A stretch of DNA of 48,722 nucleotides from Verrucomicrobiales bacterium (GTDB lineage Bacteria; Verrucomicrobiota; Verrucomicrobiia; Verrucomicrobiales; DEV007). Of this stretch, positions 26,157-35,167 are shown in pieces. Positions within the stretch are counted from its first letter, which is position 1, and each line of letters starts with the position of its first letter. The translations under genes and the position numbers were made by a program. The notes below the pieces were generated by a model. It saw only the letters and a list, made by a program, of their open reading frames with translations. It ran no database searches and was not told where the DNA came from. Where the stretch lies: NCBI GenBank assembly GCA_030730365.1, contig JANQVJ010000039.1, positions 35,396 to 84,117 on the forward strand, read 5' to 3'.

Positions 26157-26183
26157 TGTCCCTGTTTTTTGTGTCCCTGTTTT
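26157..26183. repeat. Tandem TGTCCCTGTTTT repeat
   Basis: TGTCCCTGTTTT occurs at 26157-26168 and again at 26172-26183, a 15-base period, preceded by AAATGGTGAACC. It lies just downstream of the stop of the FG-GAP gene (minus strand). Similar short arrays adjoin REP-associated tyrosine transposase genes in many bacteria, so this may be a remnant; no transposase is present. Confidence 0.4.
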
Positions 26184-26196
26184 CCGGAGGGGCCTT

Positions 26197-28074
26197 TCAA
26201 GGCTCCGTGTTTGTGGACGCTTCATTCACGGGAGCGACTGGTCTCTGACGGTGCCGTTTCGGCAGGTCGATGACGATTTTTTCCCCGGGTTTCAATTTCT
26301 CAAGAACATGGAGGGCTTCTCCGCCCTCGGGCGCAAAGACTGAGAGGCGCTCGATCACGTCAGCCTGGCCGACGCCTATCATGAGAGTGTCATCGAGGCC
26401 GGGACGGCGCTCGATGTCACGCAGGACCCAATCGATATCGCGCACGGTGAGGACGACCCGGTAGCCTGGTGGCGCCTCGTTCACCTTCAAAGTGACGCTG
26501 CTATCCATGGCCCCGCTCGCCTCGAGCCAGCGAATTACGCCGCTGTGATCTCGGGAAAGAATGTCCATCGTCCCGTTCCCCTCAAGATCGGCGACGGCGT
26601 AGGCGACGGGTTGGTCGAGGTAGCTCCCCTGACTGACGATGCTGACTTCCTTGAATCCCGCCCCTTCGCGGTTCCAAAAGACGCGGTTGATTGCGAGGGC
26701 AGCGGTGCCGACGACGAGATCCTCGTAGCTGTCGTTGTCGAGGTCGGCGACGCTGACGGCGGTGATCCCGTTGAAGCTGTCGAGCCCGGCTTCGGCGGTG
26801 AGATCGGCAAACCGCCCTTCCCCCTCGTTCCGCAGCAGTCTCAACTTTCCGCCCGCATCGGCGGGATCCGGACTGAGAAGGAGATCGGGCTGGCCGTCAT
26901 TGTCGAAGTCGAAAAAGGTGGCCGAGCCGCTGCCGCCCTGTTCCACTCGAGCTGCCGCCGCGACATTTTCATAGCGCCACCCGCTCCAGTCGAGCGAGGG
27001 TTTTGCGAGATAGAGACGATCGGGCGCGCCGTTGATGCCAAGAAAAAAGTCAGGATAGCCATCAGCGGAAAGGTCGCTCACCGCGATCGTGTGCACGCCG
27101 CGAGGGACCCAGAGTTGCAAATCCCACGCGACCGGCTGGAAGATCCCCGCGTTGCTCTGACGGTAGAGCTCGAGCGGATGGTCGCGGCTCCCCACGAGGA
27201 GGTCGAGCAGCCCATCCCCGTCGTAATCGAGCCAGGCAGCCGAAGTGGTGTCATTAAAAGAGAGCAGTCCCAGAGCGATCGTGACGTCCTCGAAGCCGCC
27301 TTTGCCGTCGTTGCGCAGCAGTGAATTGGGGAGGCCTTTTCCCCGGGTAATGAAAAGGTCGGAGTTGCCGTCGCCGTCGAAGTCGCCAGGGTAGACACCA
27401 TTTCCGGGGGCGACCCCGGCAAGTCCCTCGTGAGACTCCATGGCGCCCTCGGCAAGGAGCGAATAGAGTGCGGAGCCCCCCCCAGCGACGACGTCGACCC
27501 CGTCGTCCTTGATAAAGTGCCCGAGGGCAAAGGGTCCGAAAAGGGTGCTCTCCCGCTCGATGAGGCGGACGGGGAAGGTCTCGGACTCAGGCTTCGGATG
27601 GGTATCGAGTCGGGCTGCTTCGGGTATCTTGGCCGGATCGACCTTCAGCGCGCCGAGGGCGAGATTGAGCTGCCACTGCTCGGTCGGGCCCCGTTTCTCG
27701 TCCGCGACCTGCTGCATTTCGGTGACAAATTTCTTGAGTCCTTCGGTATCGCGCGGCGCGGCATCGGCTGAGTAGGGCAGGGGTGCGTCGGGCAGCATCG
27801 CGAGGAGTGCGGGCACAGGCGTGGACTCATCGGTCGAGTTGCCTATTTCGTCTGCCGCCGCATCGGCCATGATCGCCTCGATGATCTCCTCGATGGACAT
27901 GCCGCGAAAGGCCTCGAGCTGCCGGTGGTCGAGTCTCTGGGGACGCTTTGCGGGGATCTCATCGGTGAAGACGGGATCGCCGAACCAGCCTCCGAGCCAA
28001 CCTGCCACGCCGAGGCCGACCGCGAGAAGCGCTGCCCCACCGGAGACAAAGATAATGAGTTTCGGCTTCGACAT
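26197..28074 (-). CDS. Membrane-anchored FG-GAP / VCBS repeat protein
   Basis: This 625-residue protein has an N-terminal hydrophobic anchor (about 6-26), a linker of some 180 residues, then a beta-propeller-like region built of FG-GAP/VCBS repeats. The calcium-binding signature is seen in DFDGDGNSD, DYDGDGLLD, DFDNDGQPD, DLDNDSYED and more degenerate copies such as DLSADGYPD and DLEGNGTMD. A C-terminal segment near 540-610 resembles the ASPIC/UnbV-type extension often found after such repeats. Family members are extracellular or periplasmic and often bind proteins; the partner is unknown. Start ATG at 28074. Confidence 0.85.
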   Translation of the reverse strand: MSKPKLIIFVSGGAALLAVGLGVAGWLGGWFGDPVFTDEIPAKRPQRLDHRQLEAFRGMSIEEIIEAIMADAAADEIGNSTDESTPVPALLAMLPDAPLPYSADAAPRDTEGLKKFVTEMQQVADEKRGPTEQWQLNLALGALKVDPAKIPEAARLDTHPKPESETFPVRLIERESTLFGPFALGHFIKDDGVDVVAGGGSALYSLLAEGAMESHEGLAGVAPGNGVYPGDFDGDGNSDLFITRGKGLPNSLLRNDGKGGFEDVTIALGLLSFNDTTSAAWLDYDGDGLLDLLVGSRDHPLELYRQSNAGIFQPVAWDLQLWVPRGVHTIAVSDLSADGYPDFFLGINGAPDRLYLAKPSLDWSGWRYENVAAAARVEQGGSGSATFFDFDNDGQPDLLLSPDPADAGGKLRLLRNEGEGRFADLTAEAGLDSFNGITAVSVADLDNDSYEDLVVGTAALAINRVFWNREGAGFKEVSIVSQGSYLDQPVAYAVADLEGNGTMDILSRDHSGVIRWLEASGAMDSSVTLKVNEAPPGYRVVLTVRDIDWVLRDIERRPGLDDTLMIGVGQADVIERLSVFAPEGGEALHVLEKLKPGEKIVIDLPKRHRQRPVAPVNEASTNTEP

Positions 28075-28181
28075 ACGGCGGGAATTATAGACCCTTTGCC
28101 AGAAAGATTTCCCGAAAAGATCGAGTCAAAATTTTCCCTGGCGAGGGACCCGAACCTGACCTGGAATTCTGCCTGTGCGGA

Positions 28182-29219
28182 TTACACAAAGTTCCGCCAC
28201 CGTTCCAGCACGGCGCGGGCGGCTCCGGAGGCTATCGCTTCGTTGGCAAGATGCAGTCCGTCGGAGAGGTCGTCGGCAATCCCGGTGATGACGAGGCCGC
28301 CGGCGGCGTTGAGGGTGACGAGGTCGCGCTTTGGTCCCGTCACCGATCCGTCAAGGATGCCGGTGAGAATGGCCGCATTGGTGATCGCATCACCGCCCTC
28401 AAGATCGGTGACGGTGGCGGGAGCGAGCCCCAATGAAGAGGGTTCGATGGTCGACTTAAGCCGGTCGGGTCCGTTTGCCGCCCAGACCGTGGAGGGTCCC
28501 AGGTTCGAGATTTCGTCCATGCCGGCGCCAGTCTCGGTGGTGCCATGGACCGCCCAGGCGACCTTGCGGCCGAGGCGGGAGAGGATCTCGGCAAAGGCCG
28601 AACCGACCGCAGGATCAAAAACCCCGATGAGCTGGTAGTCGGGTTTCGCCGGATTGAGAAGAGGTCCGAGGAGGTTGAAAATGCTGCGTCGCCCCGCCTC
28701 GGCGAGCTGTTTGCGGACCGGCGCGATGGCTTTAAAAGCGGGATGATAGAGCGGGGCGAAGAGGAAGCCGGCTCCGACTTCTTCCACGCATCGCCCGAAA
28801 TCCTCCGGCGGCAGGTCGATCCGAATGCCGAGGGCTTCAAGTGCGTCGGCGCCTCCACTCTTGGAGGTGATGCCGCGATTGCCATGCTTGACGACGGCGA
28901 CGCCGCAGGCGGCGAGGACAAAGACGCTCGTGGTCGAGATGTTGAAGAGGTTGAGCTTGTCACCGCCGGTGCCGCAAACGTCGAGGAGCGGTTTGCCTAT
29001 CCTCTCGCGGTCCAGAGTCGGGGTGACGGCGCGCTCGAGGAAGGCGGTCGCGAAGGCGGCGATCTCGGCGGGGCTTTCCCCTTTGTCGGAGAGGGCACAG
29101 AGAAAGTCGGCCTTTTCCCCGGCGGGGAGGGAGTCGTCGAGGAGTGCGTCGGCGGCGCGGACGATCTGGTCCGCGGTCAATTCCTGTCCTTTTTTGAGAT
29201 GATCGGTGAGATCCTGCAT
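28182..29219 (-). CDS. trpD: Anthranilate phosphoribosyltransferase
   Basis: The 345-residue enzyme transfers the phosphoribosyl group of PRPP to anthranilate in tryptophan synthesis. PRPP-binding motifs are clear: CGTGGDKLNLFNISTT near residues 80-95, then KHGNRGITSKSGGADALEALG and the NPAKPDYQLIGVF region. Length matches the family. The ATG at 29219 begins the conserved N-terminus; a longer frame reading back into yqgE is rejected. No other trp genes are in the window. Divergent from yqgE with a 91-bp gap; no Shine-Dalgarno upstream. Confidence 0.94.
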   Translation of the reverse strand: MQDLTDHLKKGQELTADQIVRAADALLDDSLPAGEKADFLCALSDKGESPAEIAAFATAFLERAVTPTLDRERIGKPLLDVCGTGGDKLNLFNISTTSVFVLAACGVAVVKHGNRGITSKSGGADALEALGIRIDLPPEDFGRCVEEVGAGFLFAPLYHPAFKAIAPVRKQLAEAGRRSIFNLLGPLLNPAKPDYQLIGVFDPAVGSAFAEILSRLGRKVAWAVHGTTETGAGMDEISNLGPSTVWAANGPDRLKSTIEPSSLGLAPATVTDLEGGDAITNAAILTGILDGSVTGPKRDLVTLNAAGGLVITGIADDLSDGLHLANEAIASGAARAVLERWRNFV

Positions 29220-29310
29220 GGCTGGAAGTGAACACCGTCGCTTAGCGGTTGCCAACGTGTAAATTCTGTCTGAGCTTGCTTTGCCGGTGGAAAACACCCA
29301 CTCTTTTCCC

Positions 29311-29883
29311 ATGCCATCCCAGGGTCCCGTCGAGAATTCGCTCAAAGGTAGCCTCATCCTGGCTGATCCCAGCCTGAAAGAACCGACTTTTTTCCAGAGC
29401 GTCCTGCTGGTCACGGAGCACAGCAGCACGGGCGGTGCCTTCGGTTACATACTCAACCGGCCTCTCGGTCGATTTGTCGGTGAGTTGCTCAGCGGCAATG
29501 TCCTGCCCCGCAACCAGCGCGAGCGGCTCGCCAATGTTCCCGTCTTCATGGGTGGACCGGTTAGCACCGAGCATCTCACCTTTTCCGCGCTGGGCTGGTC
29601 GGACGACGACGGGAAGCTGCAATACTCGACCCATCTCTCCGCCGCCGAGGCGCTCATGTATGAGATGGAGGGATTCCATATTCGCGCTTTTGTCGGTTAC
29701 TCGGGTTGGTCCGAGGGACAACTCGAGGGGGAGTTGAGCCAAAGGGCGTGGATCACCCACGTGCCCGAAAAATCCATTATCGAAGTCTCAAACGTGGATC
29801 GCCTCTGGAAAATGCTGCTGCGCGATCTCAGTCCGTGGCACAAACTCATCGCGGACGAACCGGACGATCCCGGACTCAACTGA
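29311..29883 (+). CDS. YqgE/AlgH family protein
   Basis: A 190-residue protein of the UPF0301 (YqgE/AlgH) family, whose biochemical role is not established. The family features are LKGSLILADPSL near the start, FGYILNRPLG, a VFMGGPV element and GYSGWSEGQLEGEL toward the end. ATG 29311 is chosen; an in-frame TTG at 29281 is less likely. Its 3' end overlaps the convergent Gre-like gene by 8 bases. Confidence 0.9.
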   Translation: MPSQGPVENSLKGSLILADPSLKEPTFFQSVLLVTEHSSTGGAFGYILNRPLGRFVGELLSGNVLPRNQRERLANVPVFMGGPVSTEHLTFSALGWSDDDGKLQYSTHLSAAEALMYEMEGFHIRAFVGYSGWSEGQLEGELSQRAWITHVPEKSIIEVSNVDRLWKMLLRDLSPWHKLIADEPDDPGLN

Positions 29884-30340
29884 GCTCGAGGATGATGAGT
29901 TCGGGGTCGCTGAGGATGATCCCCGACGTCTTTCCTTTCAACGCTATCGCGAGGGGTGCGCCCGGACCGAGCACGGTGACGCTTTCCCCCGAGTCGGCGG
30001 TGAGGACGAGCCCGCCCCCGGCCGGGGCGAGCAGGTAATACAAAATCTCGCCGTCTTTTTCCGTTTCGACGAGGGCACCGGTCTCGATCGCGTCGTCAAA
30101 GTCGAAATCACGGAAGTCGAAGGCCTCTAATGCGCTGAGCCCTCGCTGCAGCTCCTCGGCCTGCTCGGCCTGACCAGCGGCGAGGTAGCTGGCCTCGAGA
30201 CCGCGGGTGTCATACTTGTTTTCCGCCTTGGTGTCGGCCCCGGTGGCGGCTTCGTGGGCGCCGGCGAGGGCCGCGACGGCACGTTCGTAGCGTCGTTTAA
30301 ATTCAGCGCGGAGGGATTCGACGAGGAGGGTTTTGTTCAT
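29876..30340 (-). CDS. GreA/GreB-like transcription factor
   Basis: A 154-residue protein with the two-part layout of Gre factors. An N-terminal helical part has TKAENKYDTRGLEASYLAAG, resembling the GreA tip around DLxENAEY. An FKBP-like C-terminal domain ends in LGPGAPLAIALKGKTSGI, comparable with SPIARALIGKEEGD of GreA. Gre factors insert into the RNA polymerase secondary channel and stimulate transcript cleavage in backtracked complexes. The homology is by motif reading, and tip acidic residues are partly kept, so activity is unproven. Divergent from the START-like gene (79-bp gap). Confidence 0.7.
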   Translation of the reverse strand: MNKTLLVESLRAEFKRRYERAVAALAGAHEAATGADTKAENKYDTRGLEASYLAAGQAEQAEELQRGLSALEAFDFRDFDFDDAIETGALVETEKDGEILYYLLAPAGGGLVLTADSGESVTVLGPGAPLAIALKGKTSGIILSDPELIILELS

Positions 30341-30419
30341 CCGGAAAAGGGGCCGGAAAAAAACCGGCAGGGCAGGGCGTTTTGCGGCATCGTGCCTCGA
30401 TGAGATCGTCTACAAGGTA

Positions 30420-31016
30420 ATGATCCGCCACTGCAAAGTCGGTCTCGCTGTGCTGCTGTCCCTCTCCGATCTGCCAGCGGAGGAGATTCCCGGCATTGAT
30501 CCCGCCCGGCAGGCCCGACTCGAGGCGGGAGAGCATGTCATTCTCGAAAAGCGGCCCGACGAGACGGACCAGATCGATCATCGTTTTGTGACCGTGGCCG
30601 CGATCGTCGCGGGACCCCGCAAGACCATCTGGGAAGTGATCAACGACAAGGAAAACGCCGCCACCTTTCTCGAAGGAGTGCTCGAATCAAAGGTGATCGA
30701 ACGAGAGGGGAATCGAATCCTCGTCGAACAGCTTACGCACGTGGGCGGGCCGCGCGGATCGTATCGATACCGGCTCTGGCACGAACTCACCCCGATGACG
30801 AAAGCCGATTTCACCCACGCGGGCGGGGAACTGAGAAATGTCCTCGGGACCTGGTGGATCTACGACGGCCCCGCTGCTGATCGCTGCGTTGTCGTTTATT
30901 CACTCCACATCGATCCGGGTCTTCTAGCTCCTCAGGTGGTCGTGAAGGCGGGAATGCGCAAGACGATGCCGAAAACGATCCAGTCCATCGCAAAGGAAGT
31001 CGCGAAGAGGAAGTGA
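30420..31016 (+). CDS. Secreted SRPBCC/START-like domain protein
   Basis: The 198-residue protein has an N-terminal signal (hydrophobic core VGLAVLLSLSDLPA, likely cleaved after LPA), followed by a START/polyketide-cyclase-like fold: AIVAGPRKTIWEVINDKENAATFL, RGSYRYRLWHELTP and LGTWWIYDG are typical of this helix-grip family, which binds hydrophobic ligands. Ligand unknown. ATG 30420 is preceded by AAGG. Neighbours give no clue. A longer upstream frame overlaps the divergent Gre-like gene and is rejected. Confidence 0.75.
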   Translation: MIRHCKVGLAVLLSLSDLPAEEIPGIDPARQARLEAGEHVILEKRPDETDQIDHRFVTVAAIVAGPRKTIWEVINDKENAATFLEGVLESKVIEREGNRILVEQLTHVGGPRGSYRYRLWHELTPMTKADFTHAGGELRNVLGTWWIYDGPAADRCVVVYSLHIDPGLLAPQVVVKAGMRKTMPKTIQSIAKEVAKRK

Positions 31017-31101
31017 GCGACTGGGGGTGGTCTAAAGTCTAAGCGACGAACCTCTCACTATTACGCGGGAAACTCTCGGCGGAGCAGAATTCCTCGCAGT
31101 T

Positions 31102-32073
31102 TTACCCCACGCAGCAGGGACACGGTTGCACCCAGTGACCCGGGGCCAGTTCGCGGAGACGAAGATCCATGCCAACACTCTCCTGCCAGCGGGGATGGCT
31201 CATGCGGTGACCAAAGGCGCAGCCCTCGGGGGGATTAATGGGACTGGGCACGTCGCCCTTCAACAGCCTGCGCTCGCGTCGTCGCGAGGGGTCAGCTTCG
31301 GGAATGGCGTCGAGGAGCGCTTTGGTATAGGCGTGTCGCGGATTCCGGTAAAGCTCGACGGCTGGGGCGAGCTCGACGATTTTGCCGAGATACATCACCG
31401 CGACGCGGTCGCTCATATGCTGCACCACGCTGAGGTCGTGGGCGATGAAGAGGTAGGCGAGCTTGAAGTCCTGCTGCAACTCCAGCAGCAGATTGAGCAC
31501 CTGTGCCTGCACGGAGACATCGAGGGCCGAGACCGGTTCGTCGCAGACGATGAGGCGGGGCTTCAGCGCGAGCGCCCGTGCGATACCGATACGCTGGCGC
31601 TGACCTCCGGAAAACTCGAAGGGGTAGCGGTTCCGCGCGTCCTCAGGGAGGCCGACGCGCCTCAGCAGGTCGGCGCTCCACTCGCCCCGTTCCGCAGTGG
31701 TGCCGAGCTTTTGAATGACGAAGGGCTCTTCGAGAATTTGCCCGATTGTGTGCCGCGGATTGAGGGACTCGGCCGGATCCTGAAAGACCATCTGCATTTC
31801 GCGCCGGAAACGTCGCAGATCGCCCGCACCGGACTTCGTAATGTCCTGCCCCTCGAAGACGATGTTGCCGGCGGTGGGCTTCAGCAATCGCACAACGGAT
31901 TTTGCCACGGTCGATTTGCCGCAGCCGCTCTCTCCGACGAGGCCGAGGGTCTCGCCTTCTTCGAGCGCAAAGCTGACGCCGTCCACCGCCTTGCAGACCT
32001 GCCGGGTGCGGCGAAAGACTCCCCCGCGGACAGGGTAGTGCATTTTCAGATCCTTTACTGTGAGTAGAGACAT
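31102..32073 (-). CDS. Peptide ABC transporter ATPase, OppF/DppF type
   Basis: A 323-residue ATPase, second of two in the peptide importer. Walker A GESGCGKS, Q-loop FQDPAESLNP, signature FSGGQRQRIGIARAL, Walker B LIVCDEP and the OppF hallmark DVSVQAQVLNLL are present, as is the C-terminal oligopeptide extension. In that extension, the usual CPFHTRCP-like cysteine pair is altered: GCAFGHRMSH has only the first Cys, followed by PCPCC at the end. ATG 32073 gives the canonical MSLLTVKDL start; a 44-codon upstream extension overlapping oppD is rejected. Five bases separate it from oppD. Confidence 0.92.
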   Translation of the reverse strand: MSLLTVKDLKMHYPVRGGVFRRTRQVCKAVDGVSFALEEGETLGLVGESGCGKSTVAKSVVRLLKPTAGNIVFEGQDITKSGAGDLRRFRREMQMVFQDPAESLNPRHTIGQILEEPFVIQKLGTTAERGEWSADLLRRVGLPEDARNRYPFEFSGGQRQRIGIARALALKPRLIVCDEPVSALDVSVQAQVLNLLLELQQDFKLAYLFIAHDLSVVQHMSDRVAVMYLGKIVELAPAVELYRNPRHAYTKALLDAIPEADPSRRRERRLLKGDVPSPINPPEGCAFGHRMSHPRWQESVGMDLRLRELAPGHWVQPCPCCVG

Positions 32074-32078
32074 GGGAA

Positions 32079-33065
32079 TTAAAGTGTTTTCGCAAAACAG
32101 GCACAGGCCTCGACTCCGTGACCGCCGCCGCAATCTTTCCAGGGCTGCCGTTCGGTCAGGACTTCGTCGCCGTGGGGGTTGGGGCAGCGCGCCGCAAAAC
32201 GGCATCCATCGGGGAGATCACGCAGGCCGGGAACCATTCCGGGAATGATGGGGAGCATCGTCTTGGGCGGGTGGTCGAGCCTGGGAAGGCAGCCCATGAG
32301 ACCTTTTGTGTAAGGGTGCTGTGGACTGCGGAAAACGGTCTCGACAGGGCCGCGCTCAACGATGCGGCCGGCATACATCACGGCGACGTCGTCGCAGGTC
32401 TCGGCGACGACACCGAGATCGTGGGTGATGAGGATGACAGCCATGCCGGTGTCCTTCTGGAGCCGTTTGATGAGATCGAGGATCTGGGCCTGCACGGTGA
32501 CGTCGAGCGCGGTGGTCGGCTCGTCGGCGATGAGGATCTTGGGATTGCACGAGAGTGCCATCGCAATCATGACACGCTGGCGCATCCCGCCGCTGAGCTG
32601 GTGGGGGTAATCGTTGATCCTCTCGTCGGGCGCGGGGATGCCGACCCACTCCATCAGCTCGACAGCGCGCTTTAGAGCGGCATTGGCTCCGATCTCCTGA
32701 TGCAGCAGGATGTTTTCCACGATCTGTCTGCCGACGCGATGGACGGGATTGAGCGCCGTCATCGGCTCCTGGAAAATCATCGCGATCTCTTTTCCACGGA
32801 TCCTGCGCATGGCCTCGAGCGGCAGGGTGAGGACGTCGCGTCCTTCGAGCAGGACTTCGCCCTTGAGGACCCGGCCGGATGGTTGCTCGAGGAGGCGCAT
32901 CAGGGTTCGCGCGGTCACGCTCTTGCCGCAACCGGACTCACCAACGAGGCCCATCATCTTGCCGCTTTCGAGAGTGAAAGCGACGTCATCGACGGCGGTG
33001 AGAAGTCCCTCTTCGGTTTGAAATCCCACGCGCAGGTCGCGCACTTCCAGAAGTGGTTCGGTCAT
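32079..33065 (-). CDS. Peptide ABC transporter ATPase, OppD/DppD type
   Basis: A 328-residue ATPase with Walker A GESGCGKS, Q-loop FQEPMTALNPVHRV, signature LSGGMRQRVMIAMAL, Walker B ILIADEP and the DVTVQAQILDLI block. The C-terminus retains four cysteines in GCRFAARCP ... KDCGGG ... EACAC, the pattern proposed to bind an Fe-S cluster in DppD. The start overlaps the stop of the binding-protein gene by 4 bases. E. coli YejF fuses both ATPases in one chain; here they are separate genes. Confidence 0.92.
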   Translation of the reverse strand: MTEPLLEVRDLRVGFQTEEGLLTAVDDVAFTLESGKMMGLVGESGCGKSVTARTLMRLLEQPSGRVLKGEVLLEGRDVLTLPLEAMRRIRGKEIAMIFQEPMTALNPVHRVGRQIVENILLHQEIGANAALKRAVELMEWVGIPAPDERINDYPHQLSGGMRQRVMIAMALSCNPKILIADEPTTALDVTVQAQILDLIKRLQKDTGMAVILITHDLGVVAETCDDVAVMYAGRIVERGPVETVFRSPQHPYTKGLMGCLPRLDHPPKTMLPIIPGMVPGLRDLPDGCRFAARCPNPHGDEVLTERQPWKDCGGGHGVEACACFAKTL

Positions 33066-35167
33066 TGCGGTGTGCCGGCTTGCGGGGTCAGTGATTTCAA
33101 ATTCCGGTCGTAGACTTCGTCCACTTCAGGGAAGGCGGTGCCGGTGCGCATCGCCTCGAGGGTCTCTTCGCGGGCGGCCGCGTCGATCCAGAGGACGTGG
33201 TTCTGGTAGGGATCCTGACTTACCGCGACATTGAAACCGGGAGGCCACTTGATCCATCGCCACGAGGCGACCCAGTAGAAGTTCTGCTCGAATCCCGGCA
33301 CCCAGATCGCCTCGTCGTGGACGATCTGATCGGCTTCAAAGACGGTCCGGCGGTATTCTTCGACCGTGGTCGCTTTGCGCTGCGCCTCGCAGAGGGCGTT
33401 CATGCGCGGATCGGCGAAACTGGTGAGATTGTTCGTATTGGGCCGCGGCGTTTTGCCGTCTTCGAGGTAGGCGTCTTTGCCGTGGAAGTGCTGGTAATGA
33501 TCGGGAAAGGGCGGGCTCGTGCCGAAGGCCACCTGCACGGCCTGATGCTGCTTCTGGCTGGCTTTCTGAAAGGCGGCCGAACCGTCCATGCTCTCGAGCC
33601 GGACTTCGAGACCGCACTTCAGCGCCTCTTCGCGGAGCCGCTGCATGTATTTGTCGATGATGGGGCTCTTGCGGTGGGTGATCGTGAGGGAGAGTCGTTC
33701 GTTTTTGTCATTCACGAGGACTCCGTCGGGACCGGCTTTCCCGTAACCGGCGGTAGCAAATGCGGCGCGCGCCCTGGCCGGAGAAAACTCGCGGGCGACG
33801 ACGGGAGGATTTCCGAGCAGGGGATATCCCTCCGAAAAGGCGTTGAGCCGGCGGTAGTCCCCGCGCAGATCGAAGTCGATCACCTTCTGGTAATTCATGG
33901 CATGGCTGACCCCGATGCGGACGTCGCGATTGTCGAGAGGGGCGAGGGCGGTGTTGAGGTAGAGACCAGCCGAGGAGCTCGGCCAGATGTTGTAAAACTT
34001 GGCTTTCTCGATGTAACCGTTGTGGACCTGGGAGATCTCGAGGCGCTCATACCAGTGATCCGGCGCGCCGACGAGGAAGGTGTCGAGGGTTCCCTGAAAA
34101 AACAACTCGAGCGCTTTTTCGGGGAGGCGCACGACGCGGTAGACGAGACGGTCGGGATTGAAGCGGTGACGGTAGTATTTTTTATCCCGCGCCCACCAGT
34201 CCTGCACCCGCGTCAGGGTGATGCTGCGGCCGAAGTTGATGTCCCCGTCGAGGATGGCGTAAGCCCCTGTCGTGGGACGCGGGCGCCACTGGTAACGCGA
34301 CTCGAAGTCGGGTCCGAACTCGGCATAGAAATGCCGCGGCATGGGCGTTAGATTCGCCCAGTAGGGCGCGAGGGCCTTTGGCTCGGCAAGGGTGATGGAA
34401 AAAGTGCGCTCGTCGTAGCGGGTGATATTCGTGTATTGTGAGGAATACCATTCGTTGCCGAAGGGATTCTGAGGATACTCGGAAAGCTGGATGTAAAATG
34501 TGTTGAACCAGTCGTCGGACACGACCGCGACGCCGTCCGAGTAGGTCGCGTCGGGATCAAGGCGGAAGTAAACGGTGCGTTTGTCAGGCGATTCCGCCCA
34601 TTGTCTCGCCATCCCGGGGATCACGTTCCCGGTCTCGGGGTGCAGGCTCGTGAGCCCCATCTCGATGTCATCGTAATGATAGCCGCGAAAGGCATTGTTG
34701 GCATTTTCCCCGAGGGTCCGCACGGTCGGGGGGAAGGAGGCGATGTAACCGGTGAAGGTCCCGCCTTTTTGCGCGGCGGGATCGCCGATCTCGGGTTCGT
34801 TCATCCCGTCCTGCCAGACGAGGTCGGTCGGGAGATCGGCGGGGCCGGCAAAGGTGAAGAGCTCGGGCTTCTCCAGATGGAGGCGCACTTTCGCGAGCTC
34901 TCCTTCGAGCAGCGCCTTTGCCGTTGCTTCGTTCTCGGCAGCGGCTTTTTCCGCGAGGTCTTTTTCCGTCGCCTGCAGGCGCCCGAGAATACGTTTGTTT
35001 TGAAATTCCCAGAAGGCGTCACGCTCTATCGTGCCGTCGTAGACCGGAGCGTCGGCGGCATGCGCATCCGCAGCCCCGATGGTGAGGAGGGCGAGGCACA
35101 GTGTCGCGATCCGGCGACTGGTCCGCGCGCGGCTCTCGAGTGCTGATCTCCGTGGTCCGGTTCTCAT
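33062..35167 (-). CDS. Peptide-binding protein, YejA-like (SBP family 5)
   Basis: This 701-residue periplasmic binding protein has an N-terminal signal (cleavage probably after AHA, residue 37). The family-5 fold begins around residue 130 with KGGTFTGYIASFPPTVRTLG. Between the signal and that point is a roughly 90-residue charged, alanine- and glutamate-rich segment likely to form a coiled coil, which typical YejA lacks. Later blocks GYHYDDIEMGLTSLHPETG, PTTGAYAILDGDINFGRSI and TNNLTSFADPRMNAL match extracellular peptide-binding proteins. It is translationally coupled to both neighbours. Substrate probably peptides; YejA in E. coli takes up microcin C-type peptides. Confidence 0.88.
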   Translation of the reverse strand: MRTGPRRSALESRARTSRRIATLCLALLTIGAADAHAADAPVYDGTIERDAFWEFQNKRILGRLQATEKDLAEKAAAENEATAKALLEGELAKVRLHLEKPELFTFAGPADLPTDLVWQDGMNEPEIGDPAAQKGGTFTGYIASFPPTVRTLGENANNAFRGYHYDDIEMGLTSLHPETGNVIPGMARQWAESPDKRTVYFRLDPDATYSDGVAVVSDDWFNTFYIQLSEYPQNPFGNEWYSSQYTNITRYDERTFSITLAEPKALAPYWANLTPMPRHFYAEFGPDFESRYQWRPRPTTGAYAILDGDINFGRSITLTRVQDWWARDKKYYRHRFNPDRLVYRVVRLPEKALELFFQGTLDTFLVGAPDHWYERLEISQVHNGYIEKAKFYNIWPSSSAGLYLNTALAPLDNRDVRIGVSHAMNYQKVIDFDLRGDYRRLNAFSEGYPLLGNPPVVAREFSPARARAAFATAGYGKAGPDGVLVNDKNERLSLTITHRKSPIIDKYMQRLREEALKCGLEVRLESMDGSAAFQKASQKQHQAVQVAFGTSPPFPDHYQHFHGKDAYLEDGKTPRPNTNNLTSFADPRMNALCEAQRKATTVEEYRRTVFEADQIVHDEAIWVPGFEQNFYWVASWRWIKWPPGFNVAVSQDPYQNHVLWIDAAAREETLEAMRTGTAFPEVDEVYDRNLKSLTPQAGTPQ

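Noticed and set aside
29220..29429. N-terminal extension of trpD
   Set aside because: The 70-codon extension runs antisense to yqgE and is absent from the conserved trpD N-terminus.
32074..32205. N-terminal extension of the OppF-type ATPase
   Set aside because: It lies in oppD coding sequence and is arginine-rich; the MSLLTVKDL start is canonical.
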